A stretch of DNA of 64,000 nt from Cellvibrio fontiphilus_A (GTDB taxonomy: Bacteria; Pseudomonadota; Gammaproteobacteria; Pseudomonadales; Cellvibrionaceae): positions 443,991-507,990 of the forward strand of contig NZ_JBHRTF010000006.1 of the NCBI RefSeq assembly GCF_042646205.1, given 5' to 3'. Shown here piece after piece: positions 9,329 to 18,600 of this stretch. The notes below the pieces were generated by a model. The model did no database searches and was not told the origin of the DNA. It saw only the letters and a list, made by a program, of their open reading frames with translations. Position numbers and translations under genes: made by a program. Position 1 is the stretch's first letter, and each line of letters starts with the position of its first letter.

Positions 9329-9353
9329 AAAACCCGGTTCGCCGGGTTTTTTT
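9329..9353 (+). terminator. rho-independent terminator after dps
   Basis: AACCCGG (9331-9337) pairs with CCGGGTT (9342-9348) around a TTCG tetraloop and is followed by a run of T. This is a compact, strong terminator immediately behind dps. Confidence 0.9.
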
Positions 9354-9710
9354 GTACTTATTCCCCGCACAACTGCCGCTTCTGTTATTCGTCTCATGCC
9401 TGATTACGGGTGTCATTTTTGATTTCACGATTTTTTACCCATCGATAAACTGTTTATAAGTCATTGAATATTAAAGGCTAATTTTGTGTTCGCCTAAAAA
9501 CACCTTACTCGAACTTCCCACCTTGGCAATCCTCAATTAACTCGGACGCCCGAACTTTGCGATGCGGCAACTATAGGCTTGCGCGACTGCCTTTAAGGGG
9601 CAGAAAGCGTAGGAAAAATAAGACTAGTGAGTAACTGGCACAGGGTCCTGTGCAGTATGCAGCGACCACAACGAGCGGCAAGTTACGATAACAATAACGG
9701 TTCGAGGATT
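9354..9710 (+). promoter_or_regulatory. promoter/leader region of the TonB receptor gene
   Basis: About 350 bases without a gene separate the dps terminator from the receptor start. The region is AT-rich in its first half. It contains the palindrome GCACAGG-GT-CCTGTGC at 9638-9653, about 58 bases before the start codon, which could be an operator or a leader hairpin. An open frame runs into the region from the receptor gene, but it has no ribosome binding site and no signal peptide before 9711. No confident -35/-10 pair was found. Confidence 0.5.
9638..9653. promoter_or_regulatory. palindrome in receptor leader
   Basis: GCACAGG and CCTGTGC are a perfect 7-bp inverted repeat around GT, extended by ACT/AGT on the outside with one bulged base. 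It may be a repressor operator or a short RNA hairpin controlling the downstream receptor gene. Function is inference only. Confidence 0.4.
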
Positions 9711-12665
9711 ATGCTCATGCAAACCCCAATCAACTTTAGAAAAAAAATCATTGCAAGCGCGATTGCAAGCTATGCCCTGGCAGGCTTCAGCGGTGCGGTA
9801 ATGGCGCAAGACAATGGTGTGGAAGAAGTCGTAGTTACCGGTATTAAAGGCAGCTTGCAGCGCGCTATGGATATCAAGCGCGACGCAGTAGGTGTGGTCG
9901 ATGCAATCTCTGCAGAAGACATAGGCAAAATGCCTGACTCCAACCTGGCTGAATCCCTGCAGCGTATCCCTGGCGTATCTATTGACCGTGTAAACGGTGA
10001 GGGTAGCAAGGTGACTGTTCGTGGTTTGGGCAGTGGTTACAACCTGGTGACCTTGAACAATCGTCAAATGCCTGCATCCTCTTTTGGCACCAGCCGCTCA
10101 TTTGAGTTTTCCAATTTGGCGTCTGAAGGCATTTCCGGTGTAGAAGTATTTAAAAGCGGCCGCGCTGATGTGCAATCAGGTGGTATGGGAGCATTAATCA
10201 ATATTTTGACTCCTCGCCCGCTCAGCAGCCCGGGTTTGAAAGCCGTTGTATCAGGAAAGGCGGTTCGCGATGAATCCTCAGTTATGGAAGGTGGCCTGAC
10301 TCCGGAAATTTCCGGTTTGCTCAGCAATACCTTCGCCGATGACAAAATTGGCGTTTCCTTGACCGGTAGTTTTCAAGAGCGTAATAGCGGCAATCGCCAA
10401 TCCCAGGTGAGTGGTTGGTTTGTCCATCAAGCCGACAAGCCAACAGGTGGCTGGGACGACTTACCCGGTAGTTATACCGATGTACCGGAAGGCAGAAGCC
10501 GCGCGCTTCCCTCCGAGATCATGTACCGCGTTAATGAAGTAAACCGCAAGCGTACCAACGCCCAGCTGACTCTCCAGTATCGCCCGGTAGAGACGCTGAC
10601 CGTGACGGCGGACTATCTCTATGTTGAACAGGAGCGTGAGGACAACAATTTTGGCACCGGCCTTTGGTTTACCCGCCCGGGTGACGGTTCGCTTGAGATT
10701 GAATGGAGTGATACCAATCCTGCTTATCCGCTTTCTTACACCGAAGTCGCAAGAACCAAAGAACTTAACTATGTGATCAACCACAACCAGGCTAAGTCTG
10801 ATCTTAAGTCTGCCGGTTTGAATGTTAAGTGGGATGTGACCGATAACCTGGTGGTGGAGTTGGATGCGCACAAATCAGACTCCTACTCTGGCCCTAACGG
10901 TAAGTGGGGCGGCAATAACCAGTTCCACTTCGGTATCATCGACGACTACAAGGTACACGTCGATTTCACCAAAAAGTATCCGCTGATGCAGTTTGAGTAT
11001 GCAGATGGCCGTGATCAGGTGATCCCCGATACTACCCGTATGCAGTTGACCAACAACATTTTCCGCGTACAGGATCAAGACTCCGCGGTGGATGAGTACC
11101 AGTTAAAAGGTACTTACACCTTTGACGATAGCTTTATCGACAACATTAAAGCGGGTGCAGGTACTAACGAGATCACCAACAAATATTATTTCCTCGGCCT
11201 CCAACAACAAAACCAGGGTACTTGGAGTGGTGTGCAAGGGGCTGATGGTGTTGGCGATATTCCACAGTACTACTGGATTATTGACAGACTGACCAACTAC
11301 TTCGATAACAGCGAGTTCAGCAGCCCTTACTTCCAAAACACGATTGTTCGCGCCAACTGGCATGAATTGTTGGATGTGAGTGCAAGACTCTATGGCACCG
11401 ATTCCGGTCCTTGCCCAAGAGCCTATTGCACTACCCGTGACAACACCAAAGCTAACGATGGTTTGAATGACGATCTGACCATCGAAACCACTGACTTTGC
11501 TTACGTACAGTTTGGTTTCAAGCCTGAGATTGCCGGTATGGAATCTAACCTGGCGGTCGGCGTGCGTTATGAAACTACTGATGTTGAATCATCACAATAT
11601 GTGTCTGCGTACCTGCCTCTGGTCAACTGGGAAGGCGGTAACGAATACAACCTGACGCCTGCAGGTAGCGAGTACGGTTTCTCTACGGGTAGCTATTCAA
11701 AAACCCTGCCTAACGTCGATTTTGATATCTCCTTAACCGACGATGTTAAAGCGCGTGCGTCGTTCAGCAAAACTATTGCGCGTGCCGACTTTGCCGACTT
11801 AAGAGGTGGTTTCAACTGGAATGCTGCGCCGCGTAGCAATGAAGTTACTGGCTCATCGGGTAACCCAAATCTGAAACCAATGGAGTCAACCAACTTTGAT
11901 ATATCCGCGGAATGGTATTACGCCGATTCCAGCTATGTATCGCTGGGTTACTTCAAAAAAGACGTTGCTGACTTCATCGGCGGTTCTGCTCCGCAAGAAG
12001 GTTCAACCGAAGAGTTGCCCGGTGGTATATCCGAGCCTTTCCGTACACCTTTCGGTGGCGCGCGTTGGAATGAAGCGCTTGCAGCCCTCGGCGGTAACGC
12101 AACACCTCCGCAAATTTCTGCCTGGATTCGCGCCAACCGTCCTGAGTGGGTAAATGACAAAGGCCATATTCCAGCCGTTGCAGGTGACCCCATTCTTAAC
12201 TACGAGATCAGCCGACCAATTAACAACAAAGAAGCGGCTATCGATGGTATTGAAATTGCGTGGCAGCACACTTTTGGCGAGTCAGGTTTTGGCTTCCAGG
12301 CGAATGCTACCGTGGTGGATTCCGATACCGAGTTTGACAATGCATCAACCGGTGAACAGTTCGCTGTTTATGGCTTGAGTGACTCTGCCAACTTTATTGG
12401 TTTCTACGATAAAGATGGTCTGCAAGCACGTTTGGCTTATAACTGGCGCGATGACTTCCTGAATGGTTACGCAGGTTATACCGAAGCCTACGGCCAGTTG
12501 GATGCTAGCGTAAGCTACGACCTGACTGATAACTTGACTGTGTCCATGGAAGCACTGAACCTGACTGATGAAGATACCCGTACCTATGTACGCGATACTG
12601 GTATGACATCAAGTTATGTTGAAACTGGTGCGCGTTACAACCTGGGTGTTCGCTACAGCTTCTAA
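9711..12665 (+). CDS. TonB-dependent outer-membrane receptor (Xanthomonas/Caulobacter type)
   Basis: This is an outer-membrane beta-barrel receptor that takes up a large substrate, often an oligosaccharide in this subfamily, using energy from TonB. The 984-aa product has a signal peptide ending AVMAQ, a TonB-box-like VEEVVVTG, and a plug domain with IGKMPDSNLAESLQRIPGVS and VTVRGLGSGYNLVTLNNRQ. A long barrel ends in NLGVRYSF, with the terminal aromatic needed for BAM recognition. The ATG at 9711 has a GAGGA ribosome site and gives a proper signal peptide. It precedes a SapC-like gene and a JmjC/cupin-like gene, a neighbourhood known for this receptor class. Substrate is not readable from the sequence. 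Confidence 0.93.
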   Translation: MLMQTPINFRKKIIASAIASYALAGFSGAVMAQDNGVEEVVVTGIKGSLQRAMDIKRDAVGVVDAISAEDIGKMPDSNLAESLQRIPGVSIDRVNGEGSKVTVRGLGSGYNLVTLNNRQMPASSFGTSRSFEFSNLASEGISGVEVFKSGRADVQSGGMGALINILTPRPLSSPGLKAVVSGKAVRDESSVMEGGLTPEISGLLSNTFADDKIGVSLTGSFQERNSGNRQSQVSGWFVHQADKPTGGWDDLPGSYTDVPEGRSRALPSEIMYRVNEVNRKRTNAQLTLQYRPVETLTVTADYLYVEQEREDNNFGTGLWFTRPGDGSLEIEWSDTNPAYPLSYTEVARTKELNYVINHNQAKSDLKSAGLNVKWDVTDNLVVELDAHKSDSYSGPNGKWGGNNQFHFGIIDDYKVHVDFTKKYPLMQFEYADGRDQVIPDTTRMQLTNNIFRVQDQDSAVDEYQLKGTYTFDDSFIDNIKAGAGTNEITNKYYFLGLQQQNQGTWSGVQGADGVGDIPQYYWIIDRLTNYFDNSEFSSPYFQNTIVRANWHELLDVSARLYGTDSGPCPRAYCTTRDNTKANDGLNDDLTIETTDFAYVQFGFKPEIAGMESNLAVGVRYETTDVESSQYVSAYLPLVNWEGGNEYNLTPAGSEYGFSTGSYSKTLPNVDFDISLTDDVKARASFSKTIARADFADLRGGFNWNAAPRSNEVTGSSGNPNLKPMESTNFDISAEWYYADSSYVSLGYFKKDVADFIGGSAPQEGSTEELPGGISEPFRTPFGGARWNEALAALGGNATPPQISAWIRANRPEWVNDKGHIPAVAGDPILNYEISRPINNKEAAIDGIEIAWQHTFGESGFGFQANATVVDSDTEFDNASTGEQFAVYGLSDSANFIGFYDKDGLQARLAYNWRDDFLNGYAGYTEAYGQLDASVSYDLTDNLTVSMEALNLTDEDTRTYVRDTGMTSSYVETGARYNLGVRYSF

Positions 12666-12689
12666 TTTGATTAGATGATGTAATAGCAC

Positions 12690-12720
12690 GAAAAAAGCCG
12701 CTGGAAACAGCGGCTTTTTA
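12690..12720 (+). terminator. rho-independent terminator after the TonB receptor gene
   Basis: AAAAAGCCGCTG and CAGCGGCTTTTT form a perfect 12-bp stem around a GAAA tetraloop. It sits between the receptor and the SapC-like gene, so the latter is expressed by readthrough or from its own promoter. Confidence 0.9.
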
Positions 12721-12755
12721 GTAACTTGCTCAAACTGCATTTTCCCGGAGGCGCC

Positions 12756-13487
12756 GTGCCTAACTTCGCATTATTAAATAATATTGACCATAAAAATCTG
12801 CGCGTGATTCGTGAATATTTCCCACAGTATGGCGATGGTGAAATGTCAGTAGTGACGTTTCCACAAGAGTTTCGTGCGATCCAAAATGAGTATCCCATTT
12901 TTTTTAAGAAAGACCCGGAAACAGCAAAGTTCATGTCGGTTGCGTTGTTAGGTTTGCGCCAACATGAAAATTTATTTTTGTCCGAAAAAGGTTGGGATGC
13001 GCAATACATTCCTGCATCGGTTAAAAGGCGTCCATTTTTAATTGGGATTCAACCACCTAAACCGGGTGAGGGGGATCAGCCGAGCCGTTTGGTGTACGTT
13101 GATATGGACAGTCCGCGTGTCAATGAAGTTGTAGGTGAGCCGGTATTTTTACCCCATGGCGGTTATTCACCCTATTTGGAATCCATGGTGGATCTATTGG
13201 AATATATCCATTATGGCACTGCATTGAATGAGCAATTTGTTGACGCATTATTAGCCTATGAATTGCTGGAAGTGGTTACTTTAGAAATTACATTGAAAAA
13301 TGGTGAGCGTAATAATCTTGCCGGGCTCTATACCATCAATGAAGACAAATTAAGTAGTTTGGCGGGCAGTGCAGTCGCAGAGCTTCATGCAAAAGGTTTT
13401 TTGGAATGCATTTATATGGTGTTGGCTTCCCAGGCTAATGTGCTCAAATTAATTGCTCGTATCGAGGAAAAGTTATCCGCTCAGTGA
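12756..13487 (+). CDS. SapC family protein
   Basis: This 243-aa product matches SapC-like proteins, a family named after a Campylobacter S-layer transporter component but of unknown role in these bacteria. Visible family features are the N-terminal NFALLNNIDHKNLRV and VVTFPQEFRAIQNEYPIFF, followed by VALLGLRQHENLFL and a YIPASVKRRPFLIG segment. No signal peptide or membrane segment is present, suggesting a cytoplasmic protein. The GTG at 12756 was chosen because GGAGG (12747-12751) lies just upstream; a TTG at 12726 has no such site. Such genes commonly accompany TonB receptors of the upstream type. Confidence 0.87.
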   Translation: MPNFALLNNIDHKNLRVIREYFPQYGDGEMSVVTFPQEFRAIQNEYPIFFKKDPETAKFMSVALLGLRQHENLFLSEKGWDAQYIPASVKRRPFLIGIQPPKPGEGDQPSRLVYVDMDSPRVNEVVGEPVFLPHGGYSPYLESMVDLLEYIHYGTALNEQFVDALLAYELLEVVTLEITLKNGERNNLAGLYTINEDKLSSLAGSAVAELHAKGFLECIYMVLASQANVLKLIARIEEKLSAQ

Positions 13488-13497
13488 ATTGCCTGCA

Positions 13498-14208
13498 TTA
13501 TTTCAAAAAAATAAAGCTATTTAAGGTTAAGCGGCCAACAATTGGATTGGGGCGAAACTGGAAGTTTTCGGGAATAGAGGCAGAGTGTAAAAGATCACTT
13601 GGGTACATAATCAAACGATTGAAGTTGGCCTCATATCGGCCAATTTCTTCGTAGTATTGGTTTGAGCCATTTATGTATTTTTTTTGCCAGCTTGTATCTT
13701 GCGCCTCTACGGCAAGATGTTCACCGTAAACATCCATACGCTCTGGCGATAGTTGCTCAAAGCCAGTTGCTCTGTGACGATAAAAAGAGGTACCGCCTTT
13801 ATCTGGCGTGCAAAGGTAATGCACACACGCCAGTTTTTCTTTATGGATGGTATCAACATGCGGTCTGGATTGTGCGGTTGCCAATCGTGCAGGCGGCGTG
13901 AGTATTAGTGAATAGGTCGATAAAGAGTAATTTATATGTTGCCGGTTGAGATTAAATGCCTCATGCATAAGGTCTGGCAAATAAGCCTGTAATGCATGGC
14001 TATAAAATTCCGGCGCATTGGACTGTATGCCCGGGTAAAACTCTGTTCCATCGCGAAAATCGCCAAATTTTATCGCAAAGCCAAGCAGAGCTTCTGCTTC
14101 ATGTAAAAAATTATCAATCACTAATACGGGTGTTTTTTCATTGCCGATGGTATCAATGCGATAACGGAATTGTTGGTGTAATGGTGGGAAAAAACTGTTG
14201 CCATTCAT
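13498..14208 (-). CDS. DUF6445-like protein, possible 2OG-Fe(II) oxygenase fold
   Basis: The product resembles DUF6445 proteins found next to SapC and cupin-like genes. The pattern RPHVDTIHKEKLACVHYL, then GGTSFYRHRATG, then LIMYPSDLLHSASIP and GRLTLNSFIFLK looks like an HxD...H double-stranded beta-helix with a distal His and Arg, as in 2-oxoglutarate/Fe(II) oxygenases. Activity is inference. The start at 14208 gives 236 aa, beginning just before the conserved part; an upstream ATG at 14328 would add 40 residues, and neither start has a clear ribosome site. It is convergent with the SapC-like gene, with only ten bases between their stops, and lies opposite to its functional neighbours. Confidence 0.78.
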   Translation of the reverse strand: MNGNSFFPPLHQQFRYRIDTIGNEKTPVLVIDNFLHEAEALLGFAIKFGDFRDGTEFYPGIQSNAPEFYSHALQAYLPDLMHEAFNLNRQHINYSLSTYSLILTPPARLATAQSRPHVDTIHKEKLACVHYLCTPDKGGTSFYRHRATGFEQLSPERMDVYGEHLAVEAQDTSWQKKYINGSNQYYEEIGRYEANFNRLIMYPSDLLHSASIPENFQFRPNPIVGRLTLNSFIFLK

Positions 14209-14518
14209 GATAGTAAACCATTCGTTTTTATCCCACCGATTATTGCGGATTTCTTGGTGAATTTCTATAAATAACCCGTGTTTCCAGTGCAAACAAACTG
14301 TTTGTTTCGGGTGGGGATAAGGTTTCATCAGTGCGCTGGTTTTGCGTTTTTATCGGCTGCAAATAATCTGATGAATATTCTTGTTGTGTGCTGATCCATA
14401 GCAATTGGATTTTGCGGATATTAACAATCAAAATGAACTTACTATTACAATAATCCTGGTTGATAAAAGGGCCTATCAACCGCCCATAACTTACTGTGAC
14501 CCACAAGAAGAATTGATC

Positions 14519-15535
14519 ATGCTAGACATTCCAACCCGCGTGAAAGAAATTCACGGCATAGATCCACACCAGATTCCACCGGAGCTGCTCAATTCCAATG
14601 AGCCGGTGATTCTCAAAGGCATAGCGTCGCACTGGCCGCTGGCACAGGCGGGATTGCGCTCCCACGAAGAGGCAGATGGTTATTTGCGCTCGTTTTATAG
14701 CGGCCAACCCGTGGGGGCATTTGTAGGCACACCCGATATAAATGGGCGCTATTTTTACAACGCCGATTTCACCGCGCTGAACTACACCTCGGTGCGCGCG
14801 AGTCTGGATCAGATACTGGATAAATTGTTAATCCACAAAAACGATGAGCAGCCCCCTACGTTTTATGTAGGCTCCACCACAGTGGATCTCTGTTTGCCGG
14901 GGTTTCGTGAACATAACGATGTAAAAATCCCACACACCGATAAGCCACTGGTAAGTATATGGATTGGAAATAAATCGCGTATTTCTTGCCATTTTGATGC
15001 ACCTGACAACCTGGCCTGTAGTGTAGTGGGGCGGCGGCGCTTTACGATTTTCCCGCCAGAACAAGTGGCAAATCTTTATCCCGGCCCGCTGGATTTCAAC
15101 CCCGCGGGCCAGCAGATCAGTTTGGTGGATTTTGCCAACCCCGATTTTGAAAAATTCCCGCGTTTTAAAACCGCGATGGCGGCAGGGCAGGTGGCCGAAT
15201 TAGACGCTGGCGATGGTCTTTATATTCCCAGTATGTGGTGGCATCACGTGGAAGGTTTGGGGGCGTTTAATGTACTGGTGAATTACTGGTGGCGAACCTC
15301 GCCCGCGTTTGTTGGCCCGGGTGTGAATGTGCTCAAACACGCGCTATTGGCTATTCGCGATTTGCCTGAGCGCGAGCGTGCGGCCTGGAAAGCCCTGTTC
15401 GATTTTTATATTTTTGGTGATAACGACCGGCCGCGTGAACAAATTCCACCAGCAGCGCAAGGCTTGCTTGCACCACTGGACGATGAAGCATCGCGCCAGC
15501 TGCGCGCCTGGCTGATCAACCGTTTGAATCGCTAA
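14519..15535 (+). CDS. JmjC/cupin-like domain protein
   Basis: This is a predicted cupin_8/JmjC-type oxygenase of 338 aa, related to FIH-like hydroxylases. The iron site is visible as SCHFDAPDNLACSVVG (an HxD motif near residue 160). A second His follows near 240 in YIPSMWWHHVEGL, with WWR after it. The N-terminal EPVILKGIASHWPLAQ is also typical of the family. The ATG at 14519 follows AAGAAG; an in-frame start at 14405 adds 38 unconvincing residues. Its likely job, by analogy with this gene neighbourhood, is hydroxylation of a protein or other substrate linked to the receptor system, but the substrate is unknown. Confidence 0.85.
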   Translation: MLDIPTRVKEIHGIDPHQIPPELLNSNEPVILKGIASHWPLAQAGLRSHEEADGYLRSFYSGQPVGAFVGTPDINGRYFYNADFTALNYTSVRASLDQILDKLLIHKNDEQPPTFYVGSTTVDLCLPGFREHNDVKIPHTDKPLVSIWIGNKSRISCHFDAPDNLACSVVGRRRFTIFPPEQVANLYPGPLDFNPAGQQISLVDFANPDFEKFPRFKTAMAAGQVAELDAGDGLYIPSMWWHHVEGLGAFNVLVNYWWRTSPAFVGPGVNVLKHALLAIRDLPERERAAWKALFDFYIFGDNDRPREQIPPAAQGLLAPLDDEASRQLRAWLINRLNR

Positions 15536-15613
15536 TAGCCCGCAGGGTATTATCCCCAGCCTATTTGCCGGGGCGCTGAATCCGCAGCGCTCCGGTCAGC
15601 ATGCCGGGTTGAT

Positions 15614-18600
15614 ATGTCGAATATTTGGTTAACTTATAAACAATCTATTGTGAATGTCATGGGGGCGGATCAGTACAAACTGGTGCGCCGCCTGAGTGAA
15701 ATTGAAAAGCTGGCGCGCGCTGAAAAGCCCTACAGCGACGCACTGGAAAAGTGGCAGGCGCAGTTGGCGCGCTCCCAAGCCAGGGTGCAAGCGCGCATGG
15801 CCCTGGTGCCAGAGCAGATTGAATTTCCGCCCTTACCGGTGTGTGAAAAACGCGACGAGATTGCGCAGATCATTGCCAACCACCAAGTCGTGGTACTTGC
15901 CGGTGAAACCGGCTCGGGTAAAACCACACAAATTCCAAAAATTTGCTTGAGCATTGGGCGCGGTGTTAAAGGGCTAATCGGCCACACCCAACCGCGCCGA
16001 ATTGCGGCCAATACGGTTGCCAATCGCATCGCCGAGGAATTAAAAACCACGCTTGGCGATAAGGTGGGTTATCAGGTTCGTTTTAGTGATCAATCCACAG
16101 AAAATACACTTATTAAAGTGATGACTGACGGCATTTTGCTGGCAGAAATCCAGAACGATCCCTTCCTCAATAAATACGACACGCTAATCATCGACGAAGC
16201 GCACGAGCGCAGTTTGAATATCGATTTTTTGCTCGGTTATTTAAAACAGCTGTTGCCCAAACGCCCGGATTTAAAATTAATTATCACCTCGGCGACCATC
16301 GACCTTGAGCGTTTTTCCCAACATTTTAATAACGCGCCTATTATTGAAGTCTCCGGGCGCACCTATCCGGTCGAGGTTTGGTATCGCCCGCTGTATGAAT
16401 TTGAAAATAGTGATGACAGCGAAGCAGAGCCGGATCAATACGCTGCAATTGTTGATGCCGTGCATGAAATTGAACTGCATGAAAAAACCGGTTCAGGTCA
16501 GCGCGGTGGTGACATCCTGGTATTTTTAAGTGGCGAGCGGGAAATACGCGAAGCGGCGGAAGCGCTGCGCAAAGCGCAATTTGCGCACATGGAAGTGATC
16601 CCTTTTTATGCGCGTTTGAGTTTGGCGGAACAGCAAAACGTGTTTGCGCCACACACCGGTCGCCGCATTGTATTGGCCACCAACGTGGCAGAAACGTCCA
16701 TTACTGTGCCGGGTATTCGCTATGTGATTGACCCGGGTTTTGCGCGTATCAGCCGCTATTCCTATCGCACGAAAGTGCAGCGCTTGCCGATTGAGCCTGT
16801 ATCCCAAGCCAGCGCCAACCAGCGCAAAGGTCGCTGTGGTCGCATTGCGGAGGGTATTTGTATTCGCTTGTACAGCGAGGAGGATTTTAATTCTCGCCCG
16901 GCGTTTACCGATGCAGAAATTTTGCGCACCAATCTTGCCGCGGTTATTTTGCAAATGTTGCAGTTGCGCATGGGCGATATTCATAAATTTCCGTTTATCG
17001 ACGCGCCCGATCATCGCCTGATTAGCGATGGTTTTAAATTGCTGGAAGAATTGCACGCGGTTAACAGCAAAAACCAGTTAACCCCTGTAGGTCAGCAGCT
17101 CAGCAAATTACCCCTCGACCCGCGTTTGGCGCGTATGCTGCTTTCAGCGCAGGAGCAATCCTGTGTGCGCGAACTATTAATTATCGCCAGCGCCTTGTCG
17201 GTGCAAGACCCACGTGAGCGCCCGGTAGAAAAACAACAGGCGGCGGATCAAATGCATCGCCGTTTTTGGGCAGAGCATTCCGATTTCCTCGGCTTTGTCA
17301 GCCTGTGGGATTATTTTGAAACCCAGCGTCAGGCGCTGTCGCAAAATCAATTGCGCAAACTTTGTAAAAAAGAATTCCTCTCTTATTTGCGTTTGCGCGA
17401 ATGGCGCGATGTGCATCACCAATTGTGCGTGGCGGTCAAAGATTTGGGCATTCGTGTTAACAGCGAACCAGCGAATTATGAAGCCATCCATAAAGCCCTG
17501 TTGACTGGTTTACTGGGCAATTTGGGTTTCAATCATGAAGAGCGTGAATACCTGGGCGCGCGCAATCGTAAGTTTGCGATTTTCCCCGGCTCGTCACTCG
17601 CTAAAAAAACACCCAAGTGGATTATGGCGGCGGAGCTGATTGAAACCTCCAAATTATTTGCTCACACGGTTGCCAAAATTGAACCTGAATGGGTGATTGC
17701 GGCGGCAGAGCATTTGGTAAAACGCCAACATTTTGAACCGCATTACGATAGCCGCAGCGGTCAGGTAATGGTGTATGAAAAAATTACCCTTTACGGCCTG
17801 ACGATTGTGGAGAAAAAATCGGTCAGCTACAGTCATATAGACCCAGCGCAGTGTCGCGAAGTATTTATTCGCGCCGCCTTGGTGGAGGGGCAATACGATC
17901 AACACCCCAAACGTAAAAGTTTGCGCAATAAAAATCCCGACAGCGATTTTTTTGCCCATCAACAACAGTTGCTGGCAGAGTTGGAAGAGCTGGAGTCCAA
18001 GGCGCGCCGCCGCGATATTCTGGTGGATGAACAAGTTATTTTTGATTTTTACAACGAGCGAATTCCCGCACAGGTAGTTAACCTTACCGGGTTTGAAGCC
18101 TGGCGCAAAAAAGCCGAACAACAAAATCCTAAAGTTTTGTTTTTAACGCGCGAAATCTTAATGCGCCACGGCGCGGGTGATATCACCCAGGCGCAATTTC
18201 CCAACGAGCTGGAATGGCGCGGCATGGTGTTCCCGCTCAGTTATCACTTTGAGCCCAATCACGCTTTTGATGGTGTCAGTATCCATGTGCCCATGAGTGT
18301 GCTGCATCAGGTTCCTGAGCATAGGTTGGAGTGGTTGGTGCCGGGCATGTTGCGCGAGAAATGTATTAACCTGATTAAATCCCTGCCTAAAAACCTGCGC
18401 AAACATTTTGTGCCGGTGCCCGATGTGGTGGATAAAATACTGGCGGTACTAGCGCCCGATAACAAACCCCTCAGCGAAGCCCTAGGTGTGCAATTAAAAC
18501 GTTTGACCGGTGTAGATATTCCCAAAGAAGCCTGGCTGGAAACCAGTGTTGATGACTACTATCGGTTTAATATTCATGTGGTGGATGACAAAGGAAAAAT

